The translations under genes were made by a program, and so were the position numbers. A stretch of 38,234 bases of DNA, taken from JBIKLM01 sp044375105. GTDB taxonomy: Bacteria > Planctomycetota > UBA1135 > GCA-002686595. Each line of letters opens with the position of its first letter. The first letter of the stretch is position 1. The stretch is taken from contig JBILNK010000017.1 of assembly GCA_044375105.1 (NCBI GenBank), positions 1-38,234 on the forward strand. The letters are read 5' to 3'. Below the pieces are notes generated by a model, which did not search any database, was not told where the DNA came from, and saw only the letters and a program-made list of their open reading frames with translations. This document shows positions 6,950 through 14,856 of this stretch, piece by piece.

Positions 6950-8257
6950 TCAGGGCGCGGGATCGGGGGCGTTTTCGCCGCGCTGGATGCAGGCCGCGCA
7001 GACCAGGTCGCCGGTGACGTTGACCACCGTGCGGCCCATGTCCAGCAGGCGGTCGACGCCCAGCACCAGGGCGATGCCCGCGGAGGGCACGCCGACCTGG
7101 TCCATCACGATCATCAGGAGCGGCAGGGAGCCGCCGGGCACACCCGCCGCGCCGATCGAGGTCAGCACGCACAGGGCCACCACCAGGATCTGCTGCGACA
7201 GCGCGAGCTCGACGCCGAACACCTGGGCCACGAACAGCACCACGGCGCCCTCGAACAGGGCCGTGCCGTTCATGTTCATCGTGGCGCCGAGCGGCAACAC
7301 GAAGCCGGCGATGCCCGGTGAGATGCCCAGATCGGATTGGGCGATGCGCAGGGAGGTCGGCAGGGTGGCGCTGCTGGACGAGGTGCTGAAGGCGGTCAGC
7401 ATCACCGGCAGCGAGGCCCGCAGGTAGGCGAACGGCGAGCGCCGCGCGATCAGGGTCAACAGCAGCGGATAGACCAGCAGGACCTGGGCCAGATAGCAGC
7501 CCAGCACCACGGCCACGAACAGGCCCAGCTTCTCGAGCAACCCGAGCCCGAAGCGCGCGACCACGGAAAACACCAGGCAGAACACCGCCGGGCCCGCCAA
7601 GCGCATGGCGAAGCCCACGATCGCGACCATGGTGTCGTTGACGCCGTCCAGCACGCCGATCAGCCGCTCGCGGCGCTCGGCGCCGATCTGCGTCAGGGCC
7701 GCGCCGACCAGCAGCGCGAACACCACCAGCGGCACCATCTGCATGTCCACCAGCGCCTTCAGCAGATTGCGCGGCAGGAACGCATCGAGCACCAGGTTGA
7801 CCTTGCCGACCAGCTCGGTGGGGCGCGAGTCGGCGCTCTTGGCGGCCAAACTCTTGGTGTCGCCCTCGAAGTCCCGCATCAACTGCTCCTGCACGTCCGC
7901 GGGGAAGCCGCTGCCGGGCTGGGCCAGCTCGAGCGCGCCGATGCCCAGGAACGCCGCCGTGGTCGAGGTGATCAGGAACAGCCCCAGGGTGCGGCCGCCC
8001 AGGCGCCCCAGGCGGCCTAGATCGCCGAGCCCGGCCACGCCGGTCGCCAGGGAGGCGAACACCAGCGGCAGCACCACCACGAACAGGAGCCGCAGGAAGA
8101 CCTGCCCGACCGGGTAGGCCACCAGGTCGATGCCGCGCTTGAGCCAGGTCTGGGCCTGCGGTGAATCCGCGACGGCCAGATTGGCGGCGATGCCCGCCAG
8201 CACGCCCAGGATCAGCCCGAGCAGGATCGTCGTCTGGGAGCGGGAGCCGGCGGCCAT
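6950..8257 (-). CDS. Dicarboxylate/acidic amino acid:cation symporter (DAACS, GltP/DctA type)
   Basis: 435 aa, normal for the family. All hallmark elements of the transport domain are present: the serine-rich hairpin STSSSSATLP (291-300), NMNGT (338-342) where most members have NMDGT, the second hairpin GAAGVPGGS (369-377) and the TM8 motif DRLLDMGRTVVNVTGD (402-417). The Arg409 position corresponds to the Arg of GltPh that pairs with the side-chain carboxylate, which favours aspartate, glutamate or C4-dicarboxylates over neutral amino acids. Asn340 in place of Asp may alter one Na+ site. The gene converges on nhaC with 57 bp between; there is only a weak bulged hairpin in the gap. A -10-like TATGCT lies 9 nt before the ATG on the minus strand. 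Confidence 0.92.
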   Translation of the reverse strand: MAAGSRSQTTILLGLILGVLAGIAANLAVADSPQAQTWLKRGIDLVAYPVGQVFLRLLFVVVLPLVFASLATGVAGLGDLGRLGRLGGRTLGLFLITSTTAAFLGIGALELAQPGSGFPADVQEQLMRDFEGDTKSLAAKSADSRPTELVGKVNLVLDAFLPRNLLKALVDMQMVPLVVFALLVGAALTQIGAERRERLIGVLDGVNDTMVAIVGFAMRLAGPAVFCLVFSVVARFGLGLLEKLGLFVAVVLGCYLAQVLLVYPLLLTLIARRSPFAYLRASLPVMLTAFSTSSSSATLPTSLRIAQSDLGISPGIAGFVLPLGATMNMNGTALFEGAVVLFVAQVFGVELALSQQILVVALCVLTSIGAAGVPGGSLPLLMIVMDQVGVPSAGIALVLGVDRLLDMGRTVVNVTGDLVCAACIQRGENAPDPAP

Positions 8258-8462
8258 GGTCCGCGCAGCATAGCGGCCTCGCCGCGGGTGCTAGGCGACG
8301 CTGCCGGCCGGTCCGGGAGCTTGCGGGGCTCCGCGGCGCCTCACGCACCCGCGCTGGCCCTTCGGTCCCAGGCCCGCGGGGCGTTTCGCTAGCCCGCGCG
8401 TGCGGGCCTCGAGCGCCCGGGCTCGCCCGCCGCGGTTCCGATCTTCGTTGCGCGCGGCGGCT

Positions 8463-8489
8463 CGAGACGCCGGCCCAGCGGGCGTCTCG
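8463..8489 (-). terminator. Hairpin just after the DedA/YqaA-type gene
   Basis: A 9-bp perfect stem (CGAGACGCC at 8463-8471, complement at 8481-8489) with a 9-nt loop begins 8 nt past the stop codon on the minus strand. No U tract follows, as with the other hairpins in this window. Confidence 0.45.
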
Positions 8490-8496
8490 CGCGAGT

Positions 8497-9147
8497 TCAC
8501 AGGAGGTACTTGACCGCCAGGAAACCCAGGGTGCCGATCACGACCAGCAGGACCGTGGCCAGCTCGAGGTAGCGATCCAGGTAGTGCTTGACCGTCGGGC
8601 CGAAGAAGAAGATCAGCGTGCCGACCAGGAAGAAGCGCGCGCCGCGGCCGACGATCGAGGCCAGGATCAGCGTGCTCAGCGCCACGTCGAAGATGCCCGC
8701 GGAGATGGTGAAGACCTTGTAGGGGATCGGCGTGAAGGCGGCGATCAGGATCGCGGGGAAGGCGTTGCCTTCGTACTTCTGCTGGACGGCGTCGAAGTTG
8801 TGTTGGGTGAAGCCCGGAACGTGCTCGAAGAAGAAGCCGGAGACCTGATCCCAGAAGGCCATGCCGATGTAGAAGCCGAGGATGCCGCCCAGCACCGAGG
8901 CCAACGTCGAGACCAGGGCGTACCAGAGCGCACGCTTGGGCTTGGCGACCGAGAGCGCGATCTGCAGCACGTCCGGCGGGATCGGGAAGAAGGAGCTCTC
9001 CGCGAAGGACAGTCCCGCCAGGGCCCAGGTGCCGCTGGGGTGCTCGGCCCAGGACAGGACCCACAGATAGAGGCGCTTCAAAGGGCCCGGGCGACGGGCC
9101 TCGGCGGGGGTCGCTTCCGGGGTCGTCGGTTCCTGGGCCAGACTCAT
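8497..9147 (-). CDS. DedA/SNARE-associated family membrane protein (YqaA-like)
   Basis: 216 aa. A short hydrophilic N-terminus rich in Pro, Glu and Thr precedes a VTT/DedA-type membrane domain. Diagnostic stretches are FAESSFFPIPPDVL (about 49-62), the glycine-rich LASVLGGILGFYIGMAFW (about 83-100) and the re-entrant region ILIAAFTPIPYKVFTISAG (about 133-151); TM helices follow. The family scrambles or flips phospholipids or carrier lipids in the inner membrane and YqaA-type members are about this size. The ATG is directly preceded by a C7 tract and a C6 tract (9148-9161 on the plus strand as G runs) with no Shine-Dalgarno site. A hairpin follows the stop. Confidence 0.85.
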   Translation of the reverse strand: MSLAQEPTTPEATPAEARRPGPLKRLYLWVLSWAEHPSGTWALAGLSFAESSFFPIPPDVLQIALSVAKPKRALWYALVSTLASVLGGILGFYIGMAFWDQVSGFFFEHVPGFTQHNFDAVQQKYEGNAFPAILIAAFTPIPYKVFTISAGIFDVALSTLILASIVGRGARFFLVGTLIFFFGPTVKHYLDRYLELATVLLVVIGTLGFLAVKYLL

Positions 9148-9388
9148 GGGGGGGCGGGGGGCTCGCGGCGGCGGCGCCGTAGCGGTGGGGGGAGCGCCGG
9201 TGGGGGGGGCGCCGGGGAGTGGGCCCAGGCCCGGGCCACAGGAGGCGCCGGGGCGCGGGCGGCGTGTCGAGGGACTCCCTCGGGGAAGGCGTGAGCCCGT
9301 CCGGGCGGGCCGAGAAAGATACCCGCCCGGCTCCGGGGCGGGCTCGGCAGGCGCCGGTCCGGCGGGGCGGGACGCGCTGCGGCTGCGC

Positions 9389-9417
9389 TTGTGATCGGCG
9401 CCACCGGCGCGAATACT
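9389..9417 (+). promoter_or_regulatory. Promoter of the metal-efflux operon with a dyad in the spacer
   Basis: TTGTGA (9389-9394), a 17-nt spacer and AATACT (9412-9417) each match the sigma-70 consensus at four of six positions, and the ATG follows after 8 nt. The spacer contains the inverted repeat GCGCC-ACC-GGCGC (9398-9410). A dyad between -35 and -10 is where MerR-type metal regulators bind, although their spacers are usually 19-20 nt; no regulator gene is visible nearby. Confidence 0.5.
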
Positions 9418-9425
9418 GAGCGGGC

Positions 9426-9944
9426 ATGGCCCGGGCAGCGAGACGATGGTGGACAGAGGGCCGAGCCTGGTGGCTCGGGCTCTCGATGGCGTTGCTCGGC
9501 TGCCTGCAGGTGCTGGGCGGCTGGTCCGCGCGCTGGCATGAGCACGACGGGCTCGGGCGCCACGTGCACTGGACCCCGGAGCTGCCCGGGGGCCTCACAG
9601 GGGCGCCGCAGGGTCAGCTCGGCGCCGCGCCGCGCTGCGCGGCGCCTGTCTTGGCTTCTGCCTGGCTGGCGGAGGAGATCCCCGGGGCCGAACTCCAGGG
9701 GGAGGCGCTGTCCGTGCAGCTCCCGGAGCTGCTGCTGGCCCCGGGCATGGCGGAGCCGCTGGGCGTCCCGCCGGCCGTTCAGGCCTTCGAGTTGCCGCGG
9801 TCCCTCTGGATCGGGTCCTCGCGCAGCGAGTTCCTGGCCTGGGTGTTGCCGCAGACGGTCTGGCCGCCCGGCGGGGGCGCTCCCGAACCTGGCGGGACCG
9901 GCGCGGGGCGCTTGATCGCCCGCGGCGGCGCGCTGCGGCTTTGA
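9426..9944 (+). CDS. Small exported or membrane-anchored protein at the head of the efflux operon
   Basis: 172 aa, not recognised. A Trp/Arg-rich N-terminus leads into a hydrophobic segment (WLGLSMALLGCLQVLGG, about 16-32). Then comes a short His cluster, RWHEHDGLGRHVHW (36-49), which could bind a metal ion. The rest is Ala/Leu/Pro-rich without a known domain, consistent with a periplasmic tail. The gene is first in a run that continues with adaptor, pump and outer-membrane genes, and the promoter 8 nt upstream is the only one seen for the run. A periplasmic metal-binding accessory role, like that of CusF in copper efflux, is a guess based on the His cluster and position only. Confidence 0.65.
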   Translation: MARAARRWWTEGRAWWLGLSMALLGCLQVLGGWSARWHEHDGLGRHVHWTPELPGGLTGAPQGQLGAAPRCAAPVLASAWLAEEIPGAELQGEALSVQLPELLLAPGMAEPLGVPPAVQAFELPRSLWIGSSRSEFLAWVLPQTVWPPGGGAPEPGGTGAGRLIARGGALRL

Positions 9945-10041
9945 GCGCGGGGGGCCCGCCGCCCGGCGGGTCCATGCCGTGCGCACGCCGTCCCTCGGGG
10001 AGCGTGCGCGGTTTTCCCCGCTCCTCCGCGCCCCGGATGCC

Positions 10042-11670
10042 GTGCCTTTCCATCGCCGCCGCTCTTCGATCCCTTACGCCGCCTGGCTCACCGCTCTGAT
10101 CGCGGTGGGCGCCTGCCAGCCGGGCGCCGATTCCCACGCCGACCACGGGCCTGGGGACCCCGGCGCGCACCCGGGCGAGCCGCCGCCGCCCGAGCCCTGG
10201 CTGCACACGCACTTCGGCACGTCGCACCTGCTGTACCTGGAACATGGCCCTTGGATCGCCGGCCAGCGGGTGCGCCTGGCGATCCACATGACCGCGCTCG
10301 ACAGCGGCGCCGCCCTGGACCACGGTGGCCTGCTGGTCGAGCTGGGCCCGGCGCGCTACGCGGTCGAAGGCCCGGCGCGCCCCGGGCTGTTCCTGCCGGA
10401 GGGCACGCTGCCGTCCGCCGGAACGCATCGCTTGCGGGTCTTCTGGGAGGCGGCCGGCGATCGGCAGGGTTTCGACCTGGGCCCGGTGCCGGTCTACGCC
10501 GACGAGGCCGAGGCGCGGCGCGAGCGCCCGCCGGCCGCGGCCGAGGCGGGCGGCCTGGCCTTCCCCCTGGAGCAGCAGTGGCTGATCGGGCTGTGCAGCG
10601 CGGCGGCCGGTCCGGCCGAGCTGGTAGAGCGGCTGCGCCTGCCGGCGCGCCTGCGGCTGCCGGAAGGCGCCGAGGCGCTGCTGCTCGCGCCCGCCGCGGG
10701 CCGTTTGGTCGCCGAGGACGGCGCCCCTTGGCCGATCAGCGGCCAGCGGGTGGCCGCCGGGCAGCGGCTGCTCTCGATCGAACCAGAGCTGCTGCCGAGC
10801 GACCTGAGCCAGGCCGCGGCGCTGGAGCTGGAGATCGAGCTCCAACGGCTGGAGGCCGAACGGCGCCTGGCCGACGCGCGCCTGGCCGCCGAGTTCGCCG
10901 AGCGCGAACTGGCGCGCCAGAGCGGCCTGCGCAGCGAAGGCCTGTCCACCGAGCCCGAGCGCCTGGCGGCCGAGCGCGACCTCGGCCGCGCGCGCCAGGA
11001 GCTGGCGCTGGCGGAGGGCGCGGCCCGGGCCCTCGGCGGGCTGGTCGATCCGGCGCGCCGCGCGCGGCCCCTGCGCCTGCCGATCGAGGCCCCCCTGGCC
11101 GGCGAGCTGCTGAGCCGGGGGCTGGTGCCGGGCCAGACCGTGCTGGCGGGGGAGCCGCTGCTCGAGATCCTCGGGCCCGGGCCCCTGTGGGTCGAGGGGC
11201 TGCTGCCGGAGCGCGAACTCCTGCGGATTTCCGCGCCGCCGCCGGCGCGGGTGCGCCTGCCGGCCCTCTTGGGCCTGGAGCTGGAGATCCCCGCGCCGGA
11301 AGAGGGCTATCTGGCCCCCGAGGTCGACCCGGCCACGCGCTGTGTGGTGCTGCGCTATGGCCTGCCGGCGGAGACGCGCCTGCTGCCCGGGCTCTTGGCG
11401 GACCTCGAGCTGGAGCTGGCCCGGCGCGAGGCGCCCCTGTGCGTGCCGAGCGCGGCGCTGCTGCGCGAGCAGGGCTTGGCGAGCGTGTACGTGCAGCTCT
11501 CGGGCGAGCGCTTCGAGCGCCGCTTCGTGTCGCTCGGACTCGACGACGGCCAGCACGCCGAGGTGCTGGCGGGCCTGGCGCCCGGCGAGCGGGTGGTGGT
11601 CAAGGGCGCTTACCTGCTCAAGCTGGCCGCCAGCGCGCCGGCCGAGATGGGCCACGGACACGCCCACTGA
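10042..11670 (+). CDS. Lipoprotein adaptor of a heavy-metal RND efflux pump (CusB/CzcB-like)
   Basis: 542 aa from the GTG at 10042; the frame is open back to a GTG at 9979. I prefer 10042 because it gives a normal lipoprotein signal peptide with an RRR n-region and lipobox VGAC (Cys25). A His-containing domain follows (DSHADHGPGDPGAHPGE, then WLHTHFG), then a beta domain, a lipoyl-like half, an alpha-helical hairpin (about 250-330, Glu/Arg/Leu-rich heptads), the second lipoyl half and the membrane-proximal barrel (SAALLREQGLASVYVQ; GERVVVKGAYLLKL). The protein ends MGHGHAH. Adaptors of this type bridge the pump to the outer-membrane channel and can hand metal to the pump. His-rich ends at both termini point to a metal substrate. 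Nine bp separate it from the pump gene. Confidence 0.88.
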   Translation: MPFHRRRSSIPYAAWLTALIAVGACQPGADSHADHGPGDPGAHPGEPPPPEPWLHTHFGTSHLLYLEHGPWIAGQRVRLAIHMTALDSGAALDHGGLLVELGPARYAVEGPARPGLFLPEGTLPSAGTHRLRVFWEAAGDRQGFDLGPVPVYADEAEARRERPPAAAEAGGLAFPLEQQWLIGLCSAAAGPAELVERLRLPARLRLPEGAEALLLAPAAGRLVAEDGAPWPISGQRVAAGQRLLSIEPELLPSDLSQAAALELEIELQRLEAERRLADARLAAEFAERELARQSGLRSEGLSTEPERLAAERDLGRARQELALAEGAARALGGLVDPARRARPLRLPIEAPLAGELLSRGLVPGQTVLAGEPLLEILGPGPLWVEGLLPERELLRISAPPPARVRLPALLGLELEIPAPEEGYLAPEVDPATRCVVLRYGLPAETRLLPGLLADLELELARREAPLCVPSAALLREQGLASVYVQLSGERFERRFVSLGLDDGQHAEVLAGLAPGERVVVKGAYLLKLAASAPAEMGHGHAH

Positions 11671-11679
11671 GGCCCGCCG

Positions 11680-14600
11680 ATGCTCGACTTCCTGATCCGC
11701 TGGTCCCTGCGCCGCCGCCTGCTGGTGCTGGCGCTTTCGTTGGGCGTCAGCGCGGTGGGCGCCTTCGTGGGCCTGTCCCTGCCGATCGACCTGCTGCCGG
11801 ACCTGACCGCGCCGACGGTGACCGTGCTGGTCGAGGGCGGCACGCTTTCGCCGCGCGAGCTCGAGAGCCAGGTCACCTTCCCGATCGAAGCGGCGGTCAA
11901 CGGCGCCAGCGGCGTGCGCCGCGTGCGCAGCGCCACGGCCCTGGGCATCGCCGTGGTGTGGGTCGAATTCGACTGGGACACCCCCCTGGCCCGCGCCCGC
12001 CAGAGCGTCGCCGAGCGCCTTGGGCTGCTCTCCGGCAGCCTGCCGAGCAACGTCTCGCCGCCCAAGCTGGCGCCGGTCTCCTCGATCCTGGGGGAGATCC
12101 TGTTCCTCGGGCTGGTCTCGGAGCGCCACGACGCCATGACCCTGCGGCGCACGGCCAACGTCGCCGTGCGCCGGCGCCTGCTGGCGGTGCCCGGCGTTTC
12201 GCAGGTCACGCCCACGGGCGGCGAGGTGCAGCAGTACCAGGTGCTGCTCGACCTGCAGCGGCTGCGCTCGGAGGGCGTCCGCGCCGCGGAGGTCCTGGAA
12301 GCGCTGGCGGACAACAACCGCGACCTGTCCGCGGGCGTGCTGGAGCTTGGGCCACAGGAGCTGGTCGTCGAGGCCCTCGGGCGCGTGCGCACGCTGGGCG
12401 ACCTGGCCGCGATCCCCGTGGCCCAGCGCGCCGGGCGTTCGCTGACGATCGGGGATCTGGGCAGCGTGCGCCTGGGCGCGGCCCCGCGGCGCGGCAGCGG
12501 GGCCGTCTCCCGCCGCGGCCCGGACGGAGCGATCCGGCAGCAGCCGGCGGTGATCCTGGCGGTGCAGAAGCAGCCCGGCGCCAACACCCTCGAGCTGACC
12601 GAGCGCCTGGGGCGCGAGGTGGCGGCGATCCAAGCCAGCCTGCCGCCGGGCATGGAGCTGTGCGCGGACCTGTTCCGCCAGGCCGACTTCATCGAGGCCT
12701 CGGTGCACAACACCGCCGCGGCGCTGCTCGAGGGCGCCGGGATCGTGGTGCTGATCGTGCTGGCCTTCCTGGCCTCCCTGCGCGCCAGCCTGATCACCCT
12801 GGCGGCCCTGCCGATCTCGGTGCTGTGCGCGCTGCTGGCGCTGGCGGCCTTCGGCGCCGAGATCAACACCATGACCCTGGGCGGCATGGCGATCGCGATC
12901 GGGGCCCTGGTGGACGACGCGATCATCGACGTGGAGAACGTCGTGCGGCGGCTGCGCGAAAATGCCTGCGCGCCGACGGGCGAGCGCCGATCCGCGGCGC
13001 GGGTGGTGCTCGCCGCCAGCCTGGAGGTGCGCGGCTCGATCCTCTTGGCGACCGTGATCATCCTGCTGGCCTTCGTGCCCCTGTTCGCCCTGGACGGGAT
13101 CGAGGGGCGCCTGCTCGAGCCGCTCGGGATCGCCTTCGCCGTGTCCCTGGCCGCCTCGCTGCTGGTGGCGCTGACGCTCACGCCGGCCCTGTGCGTGTGG
13201 CTGCTGCCCGGCAGCGCCAGCGTGGTCAAGGGCCACGAGCCGGCGCTGATCCGCGTCCTGCTGGGCGCCTATCGGCCGCTGCTGCGCTGGTCCCTGCGCC
13301 ATGGACGGCTGCTGCAGGCCGCAGCGCTGTTGATGCTGCTGGCTTCCTTGCCGGCGGCGCTGCGGCTCGGGCAGAGTTTCCTGCCGGAGTTCAACGAGGG
13401 CGCCCTGGTGGTCACGGTGACGACCCTGCCCGGCACGTCCCTGGTCCAGAGCGAGGCCCTGGCGCAGCAGGTCGAAGAGCGCCTGCTGCGCGAGCCCGAG
13501 GTGATTTCGATCGCGCGCCGCACGGGCCGCGCCGAGGAGGACGAGCACGTCCAGGGTGTCGAATCGAGCGAGCTCGAGGTGCGCCTCGACGATCGCGCGG
13601 CGCGGGCCGACGGGCGGCCCAGGCGCACGCGCGGCGAGCTGCTGGCGGCCCTGCGGGCCGGCGCCGCGGAGGTGCCCGGGGTGGCGCTCAGCTTCGGGCA
13701 GCCGATCGGCCACCGGATCGACCACATCCTCTCGGGCACGCGCGCCGCCCTGGCGGTCAAGATCCAGGGGCCGGACCTGGAGGAGCTGCGGCGGCTCGGC
13801 CAGCAGGTCGAGCGGCTGCTGGCGGGCGTGCCCGGGCTGGTCGACGTGGCCCGCGAGCAGCAGGCCGAGGTGCCGAGCCTGCGGGTCGAATTCGAGCGCC
13901 GCGAGCTGGCCCGCCACGGGCTTTCCGTGGAGGACGCGGCGCTGGCGCTCGAGTTCGGCACCCGCGGCCGCCGCGCCGGACAGGTGCTCGAGGGCGTCGA
14001 AGCCTACGACCTGGTGCTGCGCACGAGCGCGGCGCCGGCGGAGAGCGCGGCCCAGCTGGCCGACCTGCCGGTCGAGGCCCCGGGCGGCGCGCGCCTGCCG
14101 CTGGCGGCCGTGGCGGAGATCCGCGAAGACCGCACGCCCAACTTCATCAGCCGCGAGAACGTGCAGCGCAAGCAGGTGGTGATGGGCAATCTGACCGGCG
14201 GCGACAGCCGCCGCGCCGTGGCCGAGGTGCAGCGTCGCCTGGAGCGGGGCCTGGTGCTGCCCCCGGGGTATTTCATCGAGCTCGGCGGGCAGTTCCAAAG
14301 CGCCCAGGCCACCCAGCGGCGGCTGAGCTGGATCGGCGCCCTGGTGTTCGGCGCGATCGCGCTGCTGCTGCAGCAGAGCTTCCGCTCGTGGCGCGACGCG
14401 GGGCTGGTGCTGGCCAGCCTGCCGATGGCCCTGGTCGGCGGCGTGGCCGGCGTGTGGCTTTCCGGCGGGGTGCTTTCGGTGGCCTCGCTGATCGGCTTCA
14501 TCTGCGTGTTCGGCGTGGCGGCCCGCTCGGGCATCATGCTGGTGGCGCACATCCGCCAGATCGAGCGCAGCGGGGTGGCCGATCTGGCCGCCGCGGTCGA

Positions 14601-14856
14601 GCGCGGCGCGCTCGAGCGCCTGGCGCCGATCCTGATGACCAACCTGGCCGCCGGGCTGGCCCTGGTGCCGATCGCCCTGCGCGCCGGCGAGCCCGGCAAC
14701 GAGATCCTCGCGCCGATGGCGTTCGTGATCCTGGGCGGACTGGGTTCGGCCACGCTGCTGAGCCTGGCCCTGCTGCCGTCCCTGTTCCTGCGCTATGCGC
14801 AGCCCGCCCCCGCAGCCACCTTGGAGGCCGAAGATGGGCTCGAATCGGATCTGTAG
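11680..14856 (+). CDS. Heavy-metal efflux RND pump, CusA/CzcA family
   Basis: 1058 aa, full length for an HME-RND pump: TM1 near residue 15, large periplasmic loop, TM2-6 (about 345-510), TM7 near 545, second loop, TM8-12 (about 890-1040). The proton-relay helix reads MAIAIGALVDDAIIDVEN (403-420), with Asp412/Asp413 and Glu419. The absence of the early Asp (DFG) of CzcA and the 'AIAIGA.VD' wording place it nearer CusA (Cu/Ag) than CzcA (Co/Zn/Cd). However, the periplasmic Met positions of CusA are not Met here: LPGTS replaces LPGMS and HRIDHILSG replaces NRIDMLSTG. The substrate is therefore uncertain. It is flanked by its adaptor and its outer-membrane partner, which overlaps the 3' end by 23 bp. 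Confidence 0.92.
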   Translation: MLDFLIRWSLRRRLLVLALSLGVSAVGAFVGLSLPIDLLPDLTAPTVTVLVEGGTLSPRELESQVTFPIEAAVNGASGVRRVRSATALGIAVVWVEFDWDTPLARARQSVAERLGLLSGSLPSNVSPPKLAPVSSILGEILFLGLVSERHDAMTLRRTANVAVRRRLLAVPGVSQVTPTGGEVQQYQVLLDLQRLRSEGVRAAEVLEALADNNRDLSAGVLELGPQELVVEALGRVRTLGDLAAIPVAQRAGRSLTIGDLGSVRLGAAPRRGSGAVSRRGPDGAIRQQPAVILAVQKQPGANTLELTERLGREVAAIQASLPPGMELCADLFRQADFIEASVHNTAAALLEGAGIVVLIVLAFLASLRASLITLAALPISVLCALLALAAFGAEINTMTLGGMAIAIGALVDDAIIDVENVVRRLRENACAPTGERRSAARVVLAASLEVRGSILLATVIILLAFVPLFALDGIEGRLLEPLGIAFAVSLAASLLVALTLTPALCVWLLPGSASVVKGHEPALIRVLLGAYRPLLRWSLRHGRLLQAAALLMLLASLPAALRLGQSFLPEFNEGALVVTVTTLPGTSLVQSEALAQQVEERLLREPEVISIARRTGRAEEDEHVQGVESSELEVRLDDRAARADGRPRRTRGELLAALRAGAAEVPGVALSFGQPIGHRIDHILSGTRAALAVKIQGPDLEELRRLGQQVERLLAGVPGLVDVAREQQAEVPSLRVEFERRELARHGLSVEDAALALEFGTRGRRAGQVLEGVEAYDLVLRTSAAPAESAAQLADLPVEAPGGARLPLAAVAEIREDRTPNFISRENVQRKQVVMGNLTGGDSRRAVAEVQRRLERGLVLPPGYFIELGGQFQSAQATQRRLSWIGALVFGAIALLLQQSFRSWRDAGLVLASLPMALVGGVAGVWLSGGVLSVASLIGFICVFGVAARSGIMLVAHIRQIERSGVADLAAAVERGALERLAPILMTNLAAGLALVPIALRAGEPGNEILAPMAFVILGGLGSATLLSLALLPSLFLRYAQPAPAATLEAEDGLESDL

